Assembly (NCBI GenBank): GCA_002716085.1
Contig: PAYZ01000017.1
Coordinates: forward strand, 69,267-133,266
Direction: 5' to 3'
Length of the DNA stretch: 64,000 nucleotides
Origin: Methanobacteriota archaeon
Lineage (GTDB): Archaea > Thermoplasmatota > Poseidoniia > Poseidoniales > Thalassarchaeaceae
Shown here: piece after piece, positions 36,820 through 46,002 of the stretch
Layout: every line of letters begins with the position of its first letter
Position numbering within the stretch: position 1 is the stretch's first letter
Made by a program: the position numbers and the translations under genes
The notes under the pieces: model-generated
Told to the model about the DNA's origin: nothing
Database searches by the model: none
The model's input: only the letters and a program-made list of their open reading frames with translations

Positions 36820-38212
36820 GGCCCTCCTTTGTTACTAGTTCGGCCGGCGATTTTTCTAGGTGTTCTTCGACCATTTTCTGGAAGCGATCGAAAAGTGGGG
36901 AGGCGTCATGTGGCCCGGGACAAGCCTCTGGATGAAACTGAATGGTGAATGCAGGCTTATCTAGGAGGTCGAGCCCCTCAACCGTTCCATCGTTAGAATT
37001 CAGATACCTAACTTTGAAATCCGCCCCGAGAACGTTTTCTGTGACATCGGAGTAGGTCCCACTGGGGTGGGGGGCCATCATACCCTTTACTGGATCTTCT
37101 ACAGCGAATCCATGATTCTGGCTGGTAATATGGACCCTTCGAGTCTCTAGATCCATTACGGGCTGATTTGAACCCCTGTGACCATATCGTAACTTGTATG
37201 TTCTCAAACCGGCTGCAAGACCCATTAGCTGGTGGCCTAGGCAGATTCCCATCACCGGCATTCCATTCCGAACTGCCGAAGCTAGGGTTCTTCTGGCATC
37301 TGAAGCGGCTCCGGGATGAGCCGGATCTCCGGGGCCATTGGATGCGAATAGAGCATCGGGCGACCATTCCCTGATTATCTGCTCGAGACTCATAGACGCA
37401 GGGCACCAAACGACCTCGAACCTCCGGCTTAATTCCCTCAAAATATTGTATTTAATTCCACAATCTATTGCAGCGACCCTTGGTAGCCTATTTCCTCTAT
37501 CGTCCTCAGCCCCAGGATTTACGATTACTGGTTTCTCACAAGTTACCTGTGATACTAGATCTTCAGCGTCAGGAGGGGACATCTCCTCCAATATCCTAGC
37601 CATCTCCTCTTCACTTTCTGAAGGTCCGAAAACACACAGAAGAGTCCCATGCTCCCTGACCCTCCTAGTCAGGGCTCGAGTATCTATCCCCTCTATTCCG
37701 GGTACATTGTGAGCAACTAGAAAATCGTGAACACTCCCTAATGAATCTCTATGATCTGGGTTAGGGATTTGTTGCTTGCAGACTACTCCCCTAGGATGTA
37801 CCGATGAAGATTCTGACACTCCGGGGTGAATTCCGTAATTTCCCAGAAGCGGATATGTGAATGTAAGGACCTGTCCTGCGAATGATGGGTCAGTAAGGCT
37901 CTCTTGATAGCCACACATTCCAGTGGTGAAAACAAGTTCACCTTCTGCAATTTTCTCGGCTCCAAATAGCCTTCCTTCGAATCTAGTACCATCCGCAAGA
38001 AGAAGCAAGCCGCTTGAACCGCTGGGCAATTCGGAAAGGGTCGATCCCGAGAGAGGATCTGCAGCATCTGGGAACGAGGGGGGGCCTTTTACCCCCCTCA
38101 AACCTTCACCGGGAATGAATCCCCCTGCTGCTGGAGACGCCGACATCAGCAAAGCTGCCCAAGTGCGACTCTTAATCATTGAGAGAAATGATTGATGAAT
38201 ATTGAAAATCAC
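36809..38212 (-). CDS. carA: Carbamoyl-phosphate synthase small (glutaminase) subunit
   Basis: This subunit supplies ammonia from glutamine. Family motifs are GLLLLADGTRFEGRLFG, TTGMCGYQESLTDPS and IDTRALTRRVREHG. The class I glutaminase triad lies in GICLGHQLMGLA (Cys) and the C-terminal FHPEACPGPHD. From ATG 38212, which overlaps the trm56 stop as ATGA, the protein has 467 residues; bacterial CarA has about 380. The first 65 residues are a Pro/Gly/Ser/Ala-rich extension without clear similarity. Starts at ATG 38179 or 38146 would shorten but not remove it. Confidence 0.94.
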   Translation of the reverse strand: MIFNIHQSFLSMIKSRTWAALLMSASPAAGGFIPGEGLRGVKGPPSFPDAADPLSGSTLSELPSGSSGLLLLADGTRFEGRLFGAEKIAEGELVFTTGMCGYQESLTDPSFAGQVLTFTYPLLGNYGIHPGVSESSSVHPRGVVCKQQIPNPDHRDSLGSVHDFLVAHNVPGIEGIDTRALTRRVREHGTLLCVFGPSESEEEMARILEEMSPPDAEDLVSQVTCEKPVIVNPGAEDDRGNRLPRVAAIDCGIKYNILRELSRRFEVVWCPASMSLEQIIREWSPDALFASNGPGDPAHPGAASDARRTLASAVRNGMPVMGICLGHQLMGLAAGLRTYKLRYGHRGSNQPVMDLETRRVHITSQNHGFAVEDPVKGMMAPHPSGTYSDVTENVLGADFKVRYLNSNDGTVEGLDLLDKPAFTIQFHPEACPGPHDASPLFDRFQKMVEEHLEKSPAELVTKEGLDA

Positions 38213-38763
38213 TCTTCCTCTTGATTGATAACTATCTTTCCTTTTTCAGATGGAATGATCTTCATCTTGGCATCTTCGAAACTTTCCTTGCCATCCAAGG
38301 GTCCCACAAATGAGTGGAGGAAAACTGCCAGAGCAGAAACTTCCGAGTGAGGCTGATTGACGACTGAAACATTGTAGTTAGAAATTTGGAATACCTCCCC
38401 AGGAACCTTTGTGCCTCCTACAACTACAATCACTGGTTTATCCTTAGGAATGGAACTGACAGTCTCTCGCCAAGGCTGGCCATACATGGTTAAATGAACT
38501 ATAGTTGCCGATTCTTTCTTTGACACGGATCTCAACCAAGGCATGGGTTTTGGCTCATATCGACTGGTGAATGGACCGCCAAACCTTTCAGTAACTGAAT
38601 CCCAAGTCTCCAGGGCCGATGGGTCTTCTTCTCCAGAAAGAACTACCTCGTCTGCTCCGAAAGCTCTAGCAGTAAGGCCCAAGTGCGACGTTATCCTCTT
38701 GTCACGATCCCGCCTATGCCCCAACCTAAGTACTGACAAACGAGGAGGGAGTTGGTCCACCAT
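38209..38763 (-). CDS. trm56: tRNA (cytidine-56-2'-O)-methyltransferase Trm56
   Basis: This archaea-specific SPOUT methyltransferase 2'-O-methylates C56 in the T loop. The N-terminal VLRLGHRRDRDKRITSHLGLTARAFGA is the family signature, and IVVVGGTKVPGEVFQ and VNQPHSEVSALAVFL form the knotted SAM-binding region. The length of about 185 is normal. The track start is 38796; ATG 38763 (MVDQLPPRLSV) avoids most of the overlap with the upstream membrane gene. Its stop overlaps the carA start by 4 bases, so it is in the carAB transcript. Confidence 0.93.
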   Translation of the reverse strand: MVDQLPPRLSVLRLGHRRDRDKRITSHLGLTARAFGADEVVLSGEEDPSALETWDSVTERFGGPFTSRYEPKPMPWLRSVSKKESATIVHLTMYGQPWRETVSSIPKDKPVIVVVGGTKVPGEVFQISNYNVSVVNQPHSEVSALAVFLHSFVGPLDGKESFEDAKMKIIPSEKGKIVINQEEE

Positions 38764-38767
38764 TGAC

Positions 38768-39415
38768 TCACGCGTAAGGGGGTGCCTCATCAGCATGACC
38801 CTCGGCAGCCTCAGGAATCATTGAGGGAAAAACCTCCACCCCCATGTTCAGCATGCTTGCTCTGACCCATTGCAGCAGGAGTGCGTCGAACATTGTGTAT
38901 GAGGCAATGCCAACCATGATTGCTAGAACCAGAACCCTGCCTGTTGCGAAGACGGCATCGCCTTCCAACACATCATAGTTCATCATTATTGGCTCAACGA
39001 TGTAGAAGATGGCTAGGACTGCTAGTCCACCCCCGATCTGCGACATTGTTGCATTTCCTCGCTCTCTTCCAATCCCTGTGAAAAGAGTGGCTACTACTAC
39101 CAATAGTGGAACAATTAGACTCACAGTTCCAAAATCGAAAGACCCGATAATTGAGTCTGGGATCTGCGAGTCGTTTACTTCCTCGGATCCCTTGCTGACT
39201 GCTATCCACCACCATAGTGCACTAGTGATGAATAAAGCCCCAGAAGTCCTAGCTCTTTGAGTAATCATGTCTCTAACATGATGGGCGTCTCTAGGTTTCA
39301 ATCTCTGTACAATTGAGTCGAGAATGAATAGGGTCTCAGGATCATGTGATCCATTGGAATCCGCTGGAGATTGGGTAGCCGATGCATCCGAAAACTCTTC
39401 TTCACCCTGAACCAT
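38768..39415 (-). CDS. Hypothetical multi-pass membrane protein
   Basis: Not recognised. An acidic, Ser-rich N-terminus leads to a conserved-looking amphipathic stretch (DSIVQRLKPRDAHHVRDMITQ). Four hydrophobic segments follow: GALFITSALWWWIAV, FGTVSLIVPLLVVVATLF, GGGLAVLAIFYIVEPIM and GRVLVLAIMVGIASYTMF. An acidic tail ends in DEAPPYA. It is the first gene of the trm56-carA-carB unit and divergent from folP across 54 bases. No catalytic motif can be seen. Confidence 0.7.
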   Translation of the reverse strand: MVQGEEEFSDASATQSPADSNGSHDPETLFILDSIVQRLKPRDAHHVRDMITQRARTSGALFITSALWWWIAVSKGSEEVNDSQIPDSIIGSFDFGTVSLIVPLLVVVATLFTGIGRERGNATMSQIGGGLAVLAIFYIVEPIMMNYDVLEGDAVFATGRVLVLAIMVGIASYTMFDALLLQWVRASMLNMGVEVFPSMIPEAAEGHADEAPPYA

Positions 39416-39439
39416 CGACCGATTGCCCCTCGGTCACAT

Positions 39440-39447
39440 CATAAAGC
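39440..39447 (+). promoter_or_regulatory. TATA-like box of folP
   Basis: CATAAAGC is centred about 27 bases before ATG 39470, in the 54-base gap between two divergent genes. The spacing predicts a leaderless folP transcript. Recognised by pattern and distance only. Confidence 0.35.
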
Positions 39448-39469
39448 AATCGTCGTTTGCGAGAGTCAG

Positions 39470-40303
39470 ATGGCCGACTGGCGACCCATGCTAAATCGCC
39501 GGGAAGACGGTTTTCCGCGTATTATGGGTGTAGTGAACGTCACTCCAGACTCGTTTCATCCTCGGTCTAGGTCCACAGACATTAACCATGCAATTGAAAC
39601 TGCGTCCAAGATGGTATCAGAAGGGGCAGAATGGATTGATGTGGGGGGCGAGTCAACTAGACCTGGGGCCAGACCTGTACCTATAGAAGACGAGTTATCT
39701 AGAGTCATACCGGCAATAGAAGGGATACGGGCAGAACTCCCTGACGTCTGCATCTCCATAGACACCAGAAGATCGCAAGTGGCACGCCAGGCACTTAGCT
39801 CAGGGGCTGACATGGTGAACGATGTATCGGCAATGAGCGATCCAGAAATGTTGGAAGTAGTTTCTGAGCATGATTGCCCTGTATGCGTAATGCACATGAA
39901 GGGATTGCCAGAGAACATGCAGGATAACCCAAGTTACGACGACGTTGTCAACGAGGTGAGGAGGTTCTTGGGCGAAGTGACAAGTTTACTGATCGATGAG
40001 GGGGTCAAGCCGAGTCAGATCGTCGCAGATCCGGGAATTGGTTTCGGTAAGACTCTCGGCCACAACCTTGCTCTGCTATCCTCGGGCAGAGAAGTAGTCC
40101 CCGACGACAGGATGAGGCTGATGTGGGGAGTAAGCAGAAAGAGCATGTTCAGAGACCTTCTAGGAAGGGGAGACAGCGAAGACAGGCTCTCTGGGACACT
40201 AGGGATCGCTGCAATTTCCCCTGAAAAGGAAGTTGATATAATCAGGGTCCATGATGTGGTAGAGCACTCAGACGCATTCATCGCAATGAAAGCAGTTAGG
40301 TGA
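39470..40303 (+). CDS. folP: Dihydropteroate synthase
   Basis: FolP joins hydroxymethyl-dihydropterin diphosphate to p-aminobenzoate or an archaeal equivalent. Motifs are IMGVVNVTPDSFHP, WIDVGGESTRPGARPV, CISIDTRRSQVARQAL and MVNDVSAMSDPEM. VCVMHMKGLPENMQDNP, IVADPGIGFGKTLGHN and a C-terminal IIRVHDVVEH complete the set. The track start 39371 lies in the divergent neighbour; ATG 39470 (MADWRPML) is chosen, with a TATA-like CATAAAG about 27 bases upstream. With folB and the SDR it forms a bacterial-style folate set. Confidence 0.94.
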   Translation: MADWRPMLNRREDGFPRIMGVVNVTPDSFHPRSRSTDINHAIETASKMVSEGAEWIDVGGESTRPGARPVPIEDELSRVIPAIEGIRAELPDVCISIDTRRSQVARQALSSGADMVNDVSAMSDPEMLEVVSEHDCPVCVMHMKGLPENMQDNPSYDDVVNEVRRFLGEVTSLLIDEGVKPSQIVADPGIGFGKTLGHNLALLSSGREVVPDDRMRLMWGVSRKSMFRDLLGRGDSEDRLSGTLGIAAISPEKEVDIIRVHDVVEHSDAFIAMKAVR

Positions 40304-40307
40304 GTCA

Positions 40308-41468
40308 ATGAGTGTAAACAACATAATCGAAGTCGACGAAAGACTGAGAATAGTCGGCACCGCTCATGTCAGTAGCGAGTCAGTTGAGCTGGTGCGGAAC
40401 CAAATCGAAGAGTGGGGGCCTGATATCGTAGCTGTCGAGCTTTGCCCTTCTAGGATGGCATCATTGACAGAACCTGAGTCACTTGATTCTGAGGACCTCC
40501 TGAAGATTATCAAGGAGGGGAGGGCGGCTATGATCCTGTTACAATCCGCACTAGCGGCCCAACAAAGAAGGATGGGGATATCTTCTGGAGAGAAGCCGGG
40601 TGCAGAACTACTAGCTGCGGTAAATGTGGCAGAGGAATCAGGAATACCAGTGGAGATGATCGATAGGGACGTTGTTATCACTCTAAGGAGGGCATGGAGG
40701 AAGATGGGAATAAGGGAGAAATGGAGGATTATGAATGCCCTCCTATGGGATGAAGACGACGATGACGTCTCCATGGACGAGATCCTAGGGGACTCTGATC
40801 TCCTAAGCAGCATGATGGAAGAGGCCAGAGAGGTCGCGCCAAGGGCAGGAGAGGTCCTCATCGACGAAAGGGACACCTTCCTAGCAGGTAGGATTCAGCA
40901 GATTCGTGGCAAGGGCAAGGTACTGGCAGTGATAGGAGCAGGGCACCTAAGCGGTGTCGTCCACAACCTAGGAGAGCCTGCGATGGAGACTACCTCAAGG
41001 CTCGCAGCGCTAGCAGAGGAGCCGCCCAAGTCAGTCTGGCCCACTGTCCTAATGGCGGCCATACCAGTCTTCCTACTAGGTGCGGTGGGATGGATGGCCT
41101 ACAATGGGGAAATGGATGAAATCGAGCAGACGGCCAAGACTTGGCTTCTCCTCAATGCCCTACTAGCAGGACTAGGGGTGCTCATTGCAAGGGGTCACCC
41201 ACTCTCGATTCTTGTTGGCGCCGTGGCCTCGCCGATCACCTCGCTAAATCCCACCTTGGCTGCAGGCTGGTTCGCGGGCTATACACAGTTGAAGGTGGCC
41301 TCTCCTAACGGAAAGGACGCGCAGGACTTCCTTAAGCTCGACGAGGTCTCACTATTCTGGAAGAATCGAGTTGGCAGGGTGCTTATGGTTACCGCTCTGG
41401 GCAACTTAGGATCTATGGCTGGAGCTTGGCTAGCAGGTGGTGCAATTTTGGGACTGCTGATAAGTTAA
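40308..41468 (+). CDS. TraB/PrgY-like family membrane protein
   Basis: The N-terminal TraB domain starts with RIVGTAHVSSESVELVRNQIEEW and DIVAVELCPSRM. It also has the conserved RDVVITLRRAWR, DERDTFLAGRIQQIRGKGKVLAVIGAGHLSGV. The C-terminal third has three or four membrane helices (VLMAAIPVFLLGAVGWMAY, LLLNALLAGLGVLIARG and others). TraB relatives are putative membrane metalloproteases or signal-peptide regulators; the archaeal role is not established. It starts 4 bases after the folP stop. Confidence 0.88.
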   Translation: MSVNNIIEVDERLRIVGTAHVSSESVELVRNQIEEWGPDIVAVELCPSRMASLTEPESLDSEDLLKIIKEGRAAMILLQSALAAQQRRMGISSGEKPGAELLAAVNVAEESGIPVEMIDRDVVITLRRAWRKMGIREKWRIMNALLWDEDDDDVSMDEILGDSDLLSSMMEEAREVAPRAGEVLIDERDTFLAGRIQQIRGKGKVLAVIGAGHLSGVVHNLGEPAMETTSRLAALAEEPPKSVWPTVLMAAIPVFLLGAVGWMAYNGEMDEIEQTAKTWLLLNALLAGLGVLIARGHPLSILVGAVASPITSLNPTLAAGWFAGYTQLKVASPNGKDAQDFLKLDEVSLFWKNRVGRVLMVTALGNLGSMAGAWLAGGAILGLLIS

Positions 41469-41486
41469 CTAAGGGATGGTGAGAAT

Positions 41487-42503
41487 GTGGAAAACGAATC
41501 AGAAATTCTTTTTCCGGAAGAGGAAGGATACTCTCGAGGGATTGCCATATGCTTGACAATAGGAATAATGGCGTATTTTCTCGATGCCTTGCTGGAAGCC
41601 AATGATCTGTTCAGTTTGGGCACTGGTACATTGGCGTTTATACTTGGAGGAATCGCCGCTCAATTGGTTTCTGGAATAAGAAATGGCGGTGATTGGGTGA
41701 TAAAGAACATTCTTCCAATAACAATAATTTGTTTGGGTTTCGGCCTTGATCTATCATTACTTTTCAGTGATGAAGGGGGAAGAGTGGGGCTAGTGATTGG
41801 GATATCATCGGCTATTTTTTGCCTAATTTCCAGTGTTTTCATAGGCAGGATGTTTGGGATTACCACCGAGTCGGCACTGGCCATTGGTTGCGGAGGAGCT
41901 ATCTGTGGAAATAGCGCAGTTGTTGCCGTGTCTTCACCGTTGAAAATTAGTAAGGAAGTTTTAGCCATGATTCTTGCAACAGTAAATATTCTCGGAATAA
42001 TAACATTCATCTCTATTCCAGTATTAGCTGCAATTATAGGAATGGAAGAATCCAGTGCTGGAATCTGGGCTGGATCGACCATCCATGCCGTGCCCCAAGC
42101 GATATCGGCTGGAGATGCGATTGGGGGGGAAGGAATAGTAATGGCGACGACAATTAAGCTTTCGAGAGTAGCATTATTGGTCATTGTTGTCCCGATATGT
42201 GCAATAGTCGGGAGAAGCCCAGACAAGGGCGGTTACTTCACAAACCCACTATCTAGAGTCCCTTATTTCCTACCTGGATTCATTTTGGCAGCAATTCTAG
42301 CTACTTGGTTAATGCCAGAGGATTATTCTGGAAGATTCGATAGTTTTGCGAAGTTTAGCCTAGCCCCCGTAATGGCCTCTATTGGATTTTTTATTACCAA
42401 AGGAGGAGTTGGGAGTGATGGTTCTAGAATTTTCGCAGTCGGAGCTATTTCATCGATAGCAATGGTATTGTTCAGTTTTATGGCAATCTATTTTTTCGTT
42501 TGA
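41487..42503 (+). CDS. YeiH-family putative sulfate exporter (UPF0324)
   Basis: A 338-residue integral membrane protein with about ten hydrophobic segments. Family signatures are LPITIICLGFGLDLSLL, IGCGGAICGNSAVVAVSS and GIWAGSTIHAVPQAISAG. Relatives are predicted to export sulfate or related anions in sulfonate users; direct evidence is thin. It starts at GTG 41487 after a short gap from the TraB-like gene. It appears more A/T-rich than the TraB gene before it, which may reflect a separate history. Confidence 0.85.
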   Translation: MENESEILFPEEEGYSRGIAICLTIGIMAYFLDALLEANDLFSLGTGTLAFILGGIAAQLVSGIRNGGDWVIKNILPITIICLGFGLDLSLLFSDEGGRVGLVIGISSAIFCLISSVFIGRMFGITTESALAIGCGGAICGNSAVVAVSSPLKISKEVLAMILATVNILGIITFISIPVLAAIIGMEESSAGIWAGSTIHAVPQAISAGDAIGGEGIVMATTIKLSRVALLVIVVPICAIVGRSPDKGGYFTNPLSRVPYFLPGFILAAILATWLMPEDYSGRFDSFAKFSLAPVMASIGFFITKGGVGSDGSRIFAVGAISSIAMVLFSFMAIYFFV

Positions 42504-42551
42504 TTGGGCATCTTGGTCGAGATTCGATTTAGATTGCGGCTATCAGTAATC

Positions 42552-42782
42552 TCAAACTGCTGGCATCTCTTCTGCAACACCCCATTCGACTGCTTCCCAT
42601 GCCCTCTCGTGAACGTAGTAGAAGCCCATCTTCAACGGGAACTCTATGACGATGAACCACCCAGCCGTCTCTATCTGTCCTGTGAGTAGTCCGGCTACCG
42701 CCGCACCCGTCAAAGTTGCAATTATTCTCCAAGCAAATGTCTTCGCAAGAACGCGTTCTCTAGTGTACATACCCATCGCCAT
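42552..42782 (-). CDS. DUF2061 small membrane protein (copy 1)
   Basis: The sequence TRERVLAKTFAWRIIATLTGAAVAGLLTG, followed by ETAGWFIVIEFPLKMGFYYVHERAWE, is the whole DUF2061 pattern: KT..WR..a.. in the first helix and K...YY.HER.W after the second. Two membrane helices are predicted. The track start 42803 has a less convincing N-terminus; ATG 42782 (MAMGMYTRERV) is preferred. A related gene lies just upstream at 42882-43145. The function of the family is unknown. Confidence 0.85.
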   Translation of the reverse strand: MAMGMYTRERVLAKTFAWRIIATLTGAAVAGLLTGQIETAGWFIVIEFPLKMGFYYVHERAWEAVEWGVAEEMPAV

Positions 42783-42881
42783 ATTCTCGCGCCGGCCTAG
42801 CATTTAGCAATTAACCTAAGCGGTTGGAAGGCCAAAATATGCAGTTTTTCCCATGGCTGTTTTATCGCCGAAATTATTGAA

Positions 42882-43145
42882 CTATTGGGAGGAGGCTGGA
42901 GCAGTGTCTATGGGGTCTACGTCTTCCAATCCCCAGTCGCTCCAGCTCCATGCCCTCTCATGGAAGTAGTATAGGAACATCTTGGTAACTACCTCGATAC
43001 TAGCAATTCCCAAACCAACCTTGATATCATTGGTAAGCAGCCAGGCGATCAAAATCGTGTCTGAAGTTGCTATTGTCCTCCATGTAAGAGTCTTCACGAT
43101 GCTTCGAGTTCTGTTTGCGTGTCCCGTACCGGGTATATGCGCCAT
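42882..43145 (-). CDS. DUF2061 small membrane protein (copy 2)
   Basis: The second DUF2061 copy has RSIVKTLTWRTIATSDTILIAWLLT and then IEVVTKMFLYYFHERAWSWSDWG, aligning over the whole length with copy 1, which lies 99 bases downstream on the same strand. Two membrane helices and a short acidic C-terminus are present. The duplicated pair is divergent enough at the ends to be an old duplication. Its start lies 47 bases from the thiolase stop, on the same strand. No function is known. Confidence 0.85.
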   Translation of the reverse strand: MAHIPGTGHANRTRSIVKTLTWRTIATSDTILIAWLLTNDIKVGLGIASIEVVTKMFLYYFHERAWSWSDWGLEDVDPIDTAPASSQ

Positions 43146-43192
43146 GGGTTATGCTGATAACAATAGGGGATAACCTCTCCTATTTTGCGATC

Positions 43193-44437
43193 TCACTCAT
43201 TTGCCAAAGACTCGATGACTACTGCGATTCCTTGGCCACCCCCTATGCATGCAGTGGCTATTCCGTAACGGCCAGAGCTTCGCCTTAATTCGTGCGAGAG
43301 CGTTAGCAACAGCCTCGTACCAGTAGCTGCTAGGGGATGGCCCAGTCCCACTGACCCACCGTTTACATTGACTATTTCAGAGTCAATACCCAAATCCTTG
43401 ATGCATGCAACAGCCTGTCCTGCGAATGCCTCGTTAATCTCCCATCGATCAATATCCTCGATTGAAAGGTTGGCTTTCTCCAGTGCCTTAATGCTGGAAG
43501 GGACTGGCCCATATGCCATGATTGCTGGTTCGATTCCAACAATTCCCCACGAGACGATTCTAGCTAGAGGGGTGTCACCATCTAGTTTCGCCCTTATTGA
43601 TGACTTCACTATGACAGCAGCAGCCCCATCAACAACCCCTGAGGCATTTCCAGCAGTGACCAGTGAGTCTGGTCCAAAGTGCGTCCTAAGATTGGAGAGA
43701 GATTCGACCGAGGTACCAAGAACAACGTGGTCCTCGTGTTCGTATCCAATGGTTCCACTTTCTGAATCTACCTCCACTATCTCTTGCTTCCAAGTACCTC
43801 TTTCGATGCTGGCTTCCGTCCTTTGGTGACTTTTAGCAGCGAATTCGTCAGCTTCTTCTCTGACTATACCCTTCCTCCTACAGAGTTCATCACTTGTCTG
43901 TGCCATGAAGTAGCCTACGAAGTCGTCCCTTAGGTTTGTGAACAGGTAGTCCTCCATGTCCTTGTCGATCTCGGACCCTGCGATTGGAGGACGTCCCAGC
44001 TTGTATTTCTGCCTCATTTCCCTCAGGACGTGGGGAGCTTGGCTAAGATTCTCCATTCCTCCAGCGACTACTACTTCTGCCTCTTTGAGAAGGATTGTCT
44101 GTGCAGCGCTAATTATCGATTGGGCCCCACTTCCGCATAAACGATTTAGAGTGAGCATTGGAACTTCATATGGGATTCCTGCTTTGAGTCCGGAATGCCT
44201 AGCCCCGTATATTGCCTGGCTAGAAGTCTGTAGGGCATGCCCCATAATTACGTGATCAACTGATTCCGGATCAGTCCCCGTCTTCTCCAATGCCCCCCTT
44301 ATCGCTATAGAACCCAACTCTTCGGCTGAAACTGATGCAAGCCTCCCTCCCGGCTCCCCATCGCCCCTCTTCCCTCCGAGCCACTCGCAGAAAGGAGTTC
44401 TTGCACCCCCAACTATGACTACTCCGTCATCTGTCAC
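43193..44437 (-). CDS. Acetyl-CoA acetyltransferase / thiolase
   Basis: A classic thiolase of 414 residues. The nucleophilic cysteine lies in LNRLCGSGAQSI, the NEAFAGQAVACIKDL and NGGSVGLGHPLAATGTR motifs carry the active-site Asn and His, and the C-terminal catalytic Cys is in ATACIGGGQGIAV. The N-terminus GGARTPFCEWLGG is also typical. It could act in degradation of branched-chain or fatty acyl-CoAs (fitting the bkd operon) or in mevalonate-pathway acetoacetyl-CoA formation. No HMG-CoA synthase is adjacent, which makes the degradative role slightly more likely. Confidence 0.93.
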   Translation of the reverse strand: MTDDGVVIVGGARTPFCEWLGGKRGDGEPGGRLASVSAEELGSIAIRGALEKTGTDPESVDHVIMGHALQTSSQAIYGARHSGLKAGIPYEVPMLTLNRLCGSGAQSIISAAQTILLKEAEVVVAGGMENLSQAPHVLREMRQKYKLGRPPIAGSEIDKDMEDYLFTNLRDDFVGYFMAQTSDELCRRKGIVREEADEFAAKSHQRTEASIERGTWKQEIVEVDSESGTIGYEHEDHVVLGTSVESLSNLRTHFGPDSLVTAGNASGVVDGAAAVIVKSSIRAKLDGDTPLARIVSWGIVGIEPAIMAYGPVPSSIKALEKANLSIEDIDRWEINEAFAGQAVACIKDLGIDSEIVNVNGGSVGLGHPLAATGTRLLLTLSHELRRSSGRYGIATACIGGGQGIAVVIESLANE

Positions 44438-44485
44438 GATATATCCAACCAGTGGGGACTCAAGAGTCTGACGATATTACAGCCT

Positions 44486-45904
44486 CTAGGATTGGTCTTC
44501 ATCGTCTGTCATTGATCCCAGGTAGTCTGGGAGTTCCACTCCAGACATCTTTGCTACATCGTGGATTGGAGGGAGGCTCTGCACTAAGCTGCTAACGAAG
44601 TTGCTAGTTGCAGAGTTTCCGTCAGCAGAATTTCCGCTATCCCAAACTGTAATCTTGTCTATCTTCAGGTTCCTTATTGCTTCGGTCTGAGCTTGGACCA
44701 TAGACTCGATTTTCTCCACCATTAGAAGCGTTGCAGCGGCTTTGGGATCCCCTGAAGCACTAGAGACTAGGTTGTTGTAACCCTGTGCCTTTGCGTCCAG
44801 AACTTTCTGGATACCCTCTGCCTCGGCCTCGTACTTTGCTAGAATTGCATCAGCTTCTCCGTGGGCAATCCTTCTTTGCCTCTCTGCCTCTGCGTCTGCG
44901 GCAATCTCAACCTGTTGCTTTGCTACTGTCTCACGTGCGATTTCGCTCGCCCTGAGCTTTGATTCCTCCTCCTCGTAGACTGCTTTTTGGATCTCGGCTT
45001 CCGCCTGGGCAGTGGCCACATCGGCTCTCTGCTTTGTGGCTGCCTCTGCTTCCGCCAAGTCTGCGTTGGCCCTGGCTATCTCGGCCTGAGCTGAATTCTC
45101 ACCACTAACTGCCATTGCCTCTTGTTGCTCAACGAAAACACGCTGGTCAGCCTCAGCTGCCTTCCTACCCTTCTCAGCTTCAGCTTGGTTCTCAGCTACC
45201 TCGATCTCCCTTACTCGGTCTGCCTTTGCCTTACCGATTGCACCGTCTCTTTCAGCATTGGAAACGTCTATTCTTGCCTGCTCTACTGCTGTAGCAGCTG
45301 CCTTCTTACCGATACTGTCGATATAATCCGACTCATCAGTAATGTCCGCGATGTTCACGTTGATGAGGTAAAGACCGACCTTTCTCATCTCCTGCCCTAC
45401 GTTCTTCTGGATAAGCTCCAGGAATGCGTCCCTATCCTGATTAATCTGCTCTATTGTCAGTGTGGCAACAGTTAGACGTAGTTGTCCGAAGATAATCTCC
45501 TTGGCCATTTCTTCGATGTCCTCGACTCTGAAGCCAAGAAGACGCTCTGCCGCATTTGCCATTATAGTTGGTTCAGTGGACACACCGATGGTGAATGTAC
45601 TTGGCACATTGATTCGGATGTTCTGCAAAGAAAGTGCGCCCCTAAGGTCGATGTTTATGGTCATAGGCTTCAGAGAAATATAGGCATAATCCTGAATCAA
45701 AGGCCACACCAAAGCTGCACCCCCATGGAGTGTCTTAGAGGCCTTTGGCCTTCCATCGGGGGTTCTTTCGGTTCTACCATAAATCACCATGATCTGGTCT
45801 GGAGGACACCTCTTGTAGCGCTGGGCGAAAAACATCACCGCAGCAACTAATATCAGTACCACTGCAAAAATCATTATCGTAAGTATTGCTCCACTCTCTG
45901 CCAT
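44486..45904 (-). CDS. Flotillin-like SPFH protein
   Basis: A membrane helix near residues 8-27 (ILTIMIFAVVLILVAAVMFF) precedes an SPFH/band-7 domain with LKPMTINIDLRGALSLQNIRINVPS and EEMAKEIIFGQLR. A long Ala/Glu-rich coiled coil then runs from about residue 200 to 400 (AEAEKGRKAAEADQRV and similar). The C-terminal oligomerisation region ends DYLGSMTDDEDQS. This is the full flotillin layout of membrane-microdomain scaffolds. The NfeD-like gene lies upstream on the same strand, the usual partner pairing. It seems to have its own promoter. Confidence 0.92.
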   Translation of the reverse strand: MAESGAILTIMIFAVVLILVAAVMFFAQRYKRCPPDQIMVIYGRTERTPDGRPKASKTLHGGAALVWPLIQDYAYISLKPMTINIDLRGALSLQNIRINVPSTFTIGVSTEPTIMANAAERLLGFRVEDIEEMAKEIIFGQLRLTVATLTIEQINQDRDAFLELIQKNVGQEMRKVGLYLINVNIADITDESDYIDSIGKKAAATAVEQARIDVSNAERDGAIGKAKADRVREIEVAENQAEAEKGRKAAEADQRVFVEQQEAMAVSGENSAQAEIARANADLAEAEAATKQRADVATAQAEAEIQKAVYEEEESKLRASEIARETVAKQQVEIAADAEAERQRRIAHGEADAILAKYEAEAEGIQKVLDAKAQGYNNLVSSASGDPKAAATLLMVEKIESMVQAQTEAIRNLKIDKITVWDSGNSADGNSATSNFVSSLVQSLPPIHDVAKMSGVELPDYLGSMTDDEDQS

Positions 45905-46002
45905 TGGCTCAACTCATGGTGAATGAAACAAGGGTCACGTATGAATCCTTACCCGACAGGCTCTTGAGAATAAAAGTGGGCTGCGAATCTAAATCAAATT
46001 TC

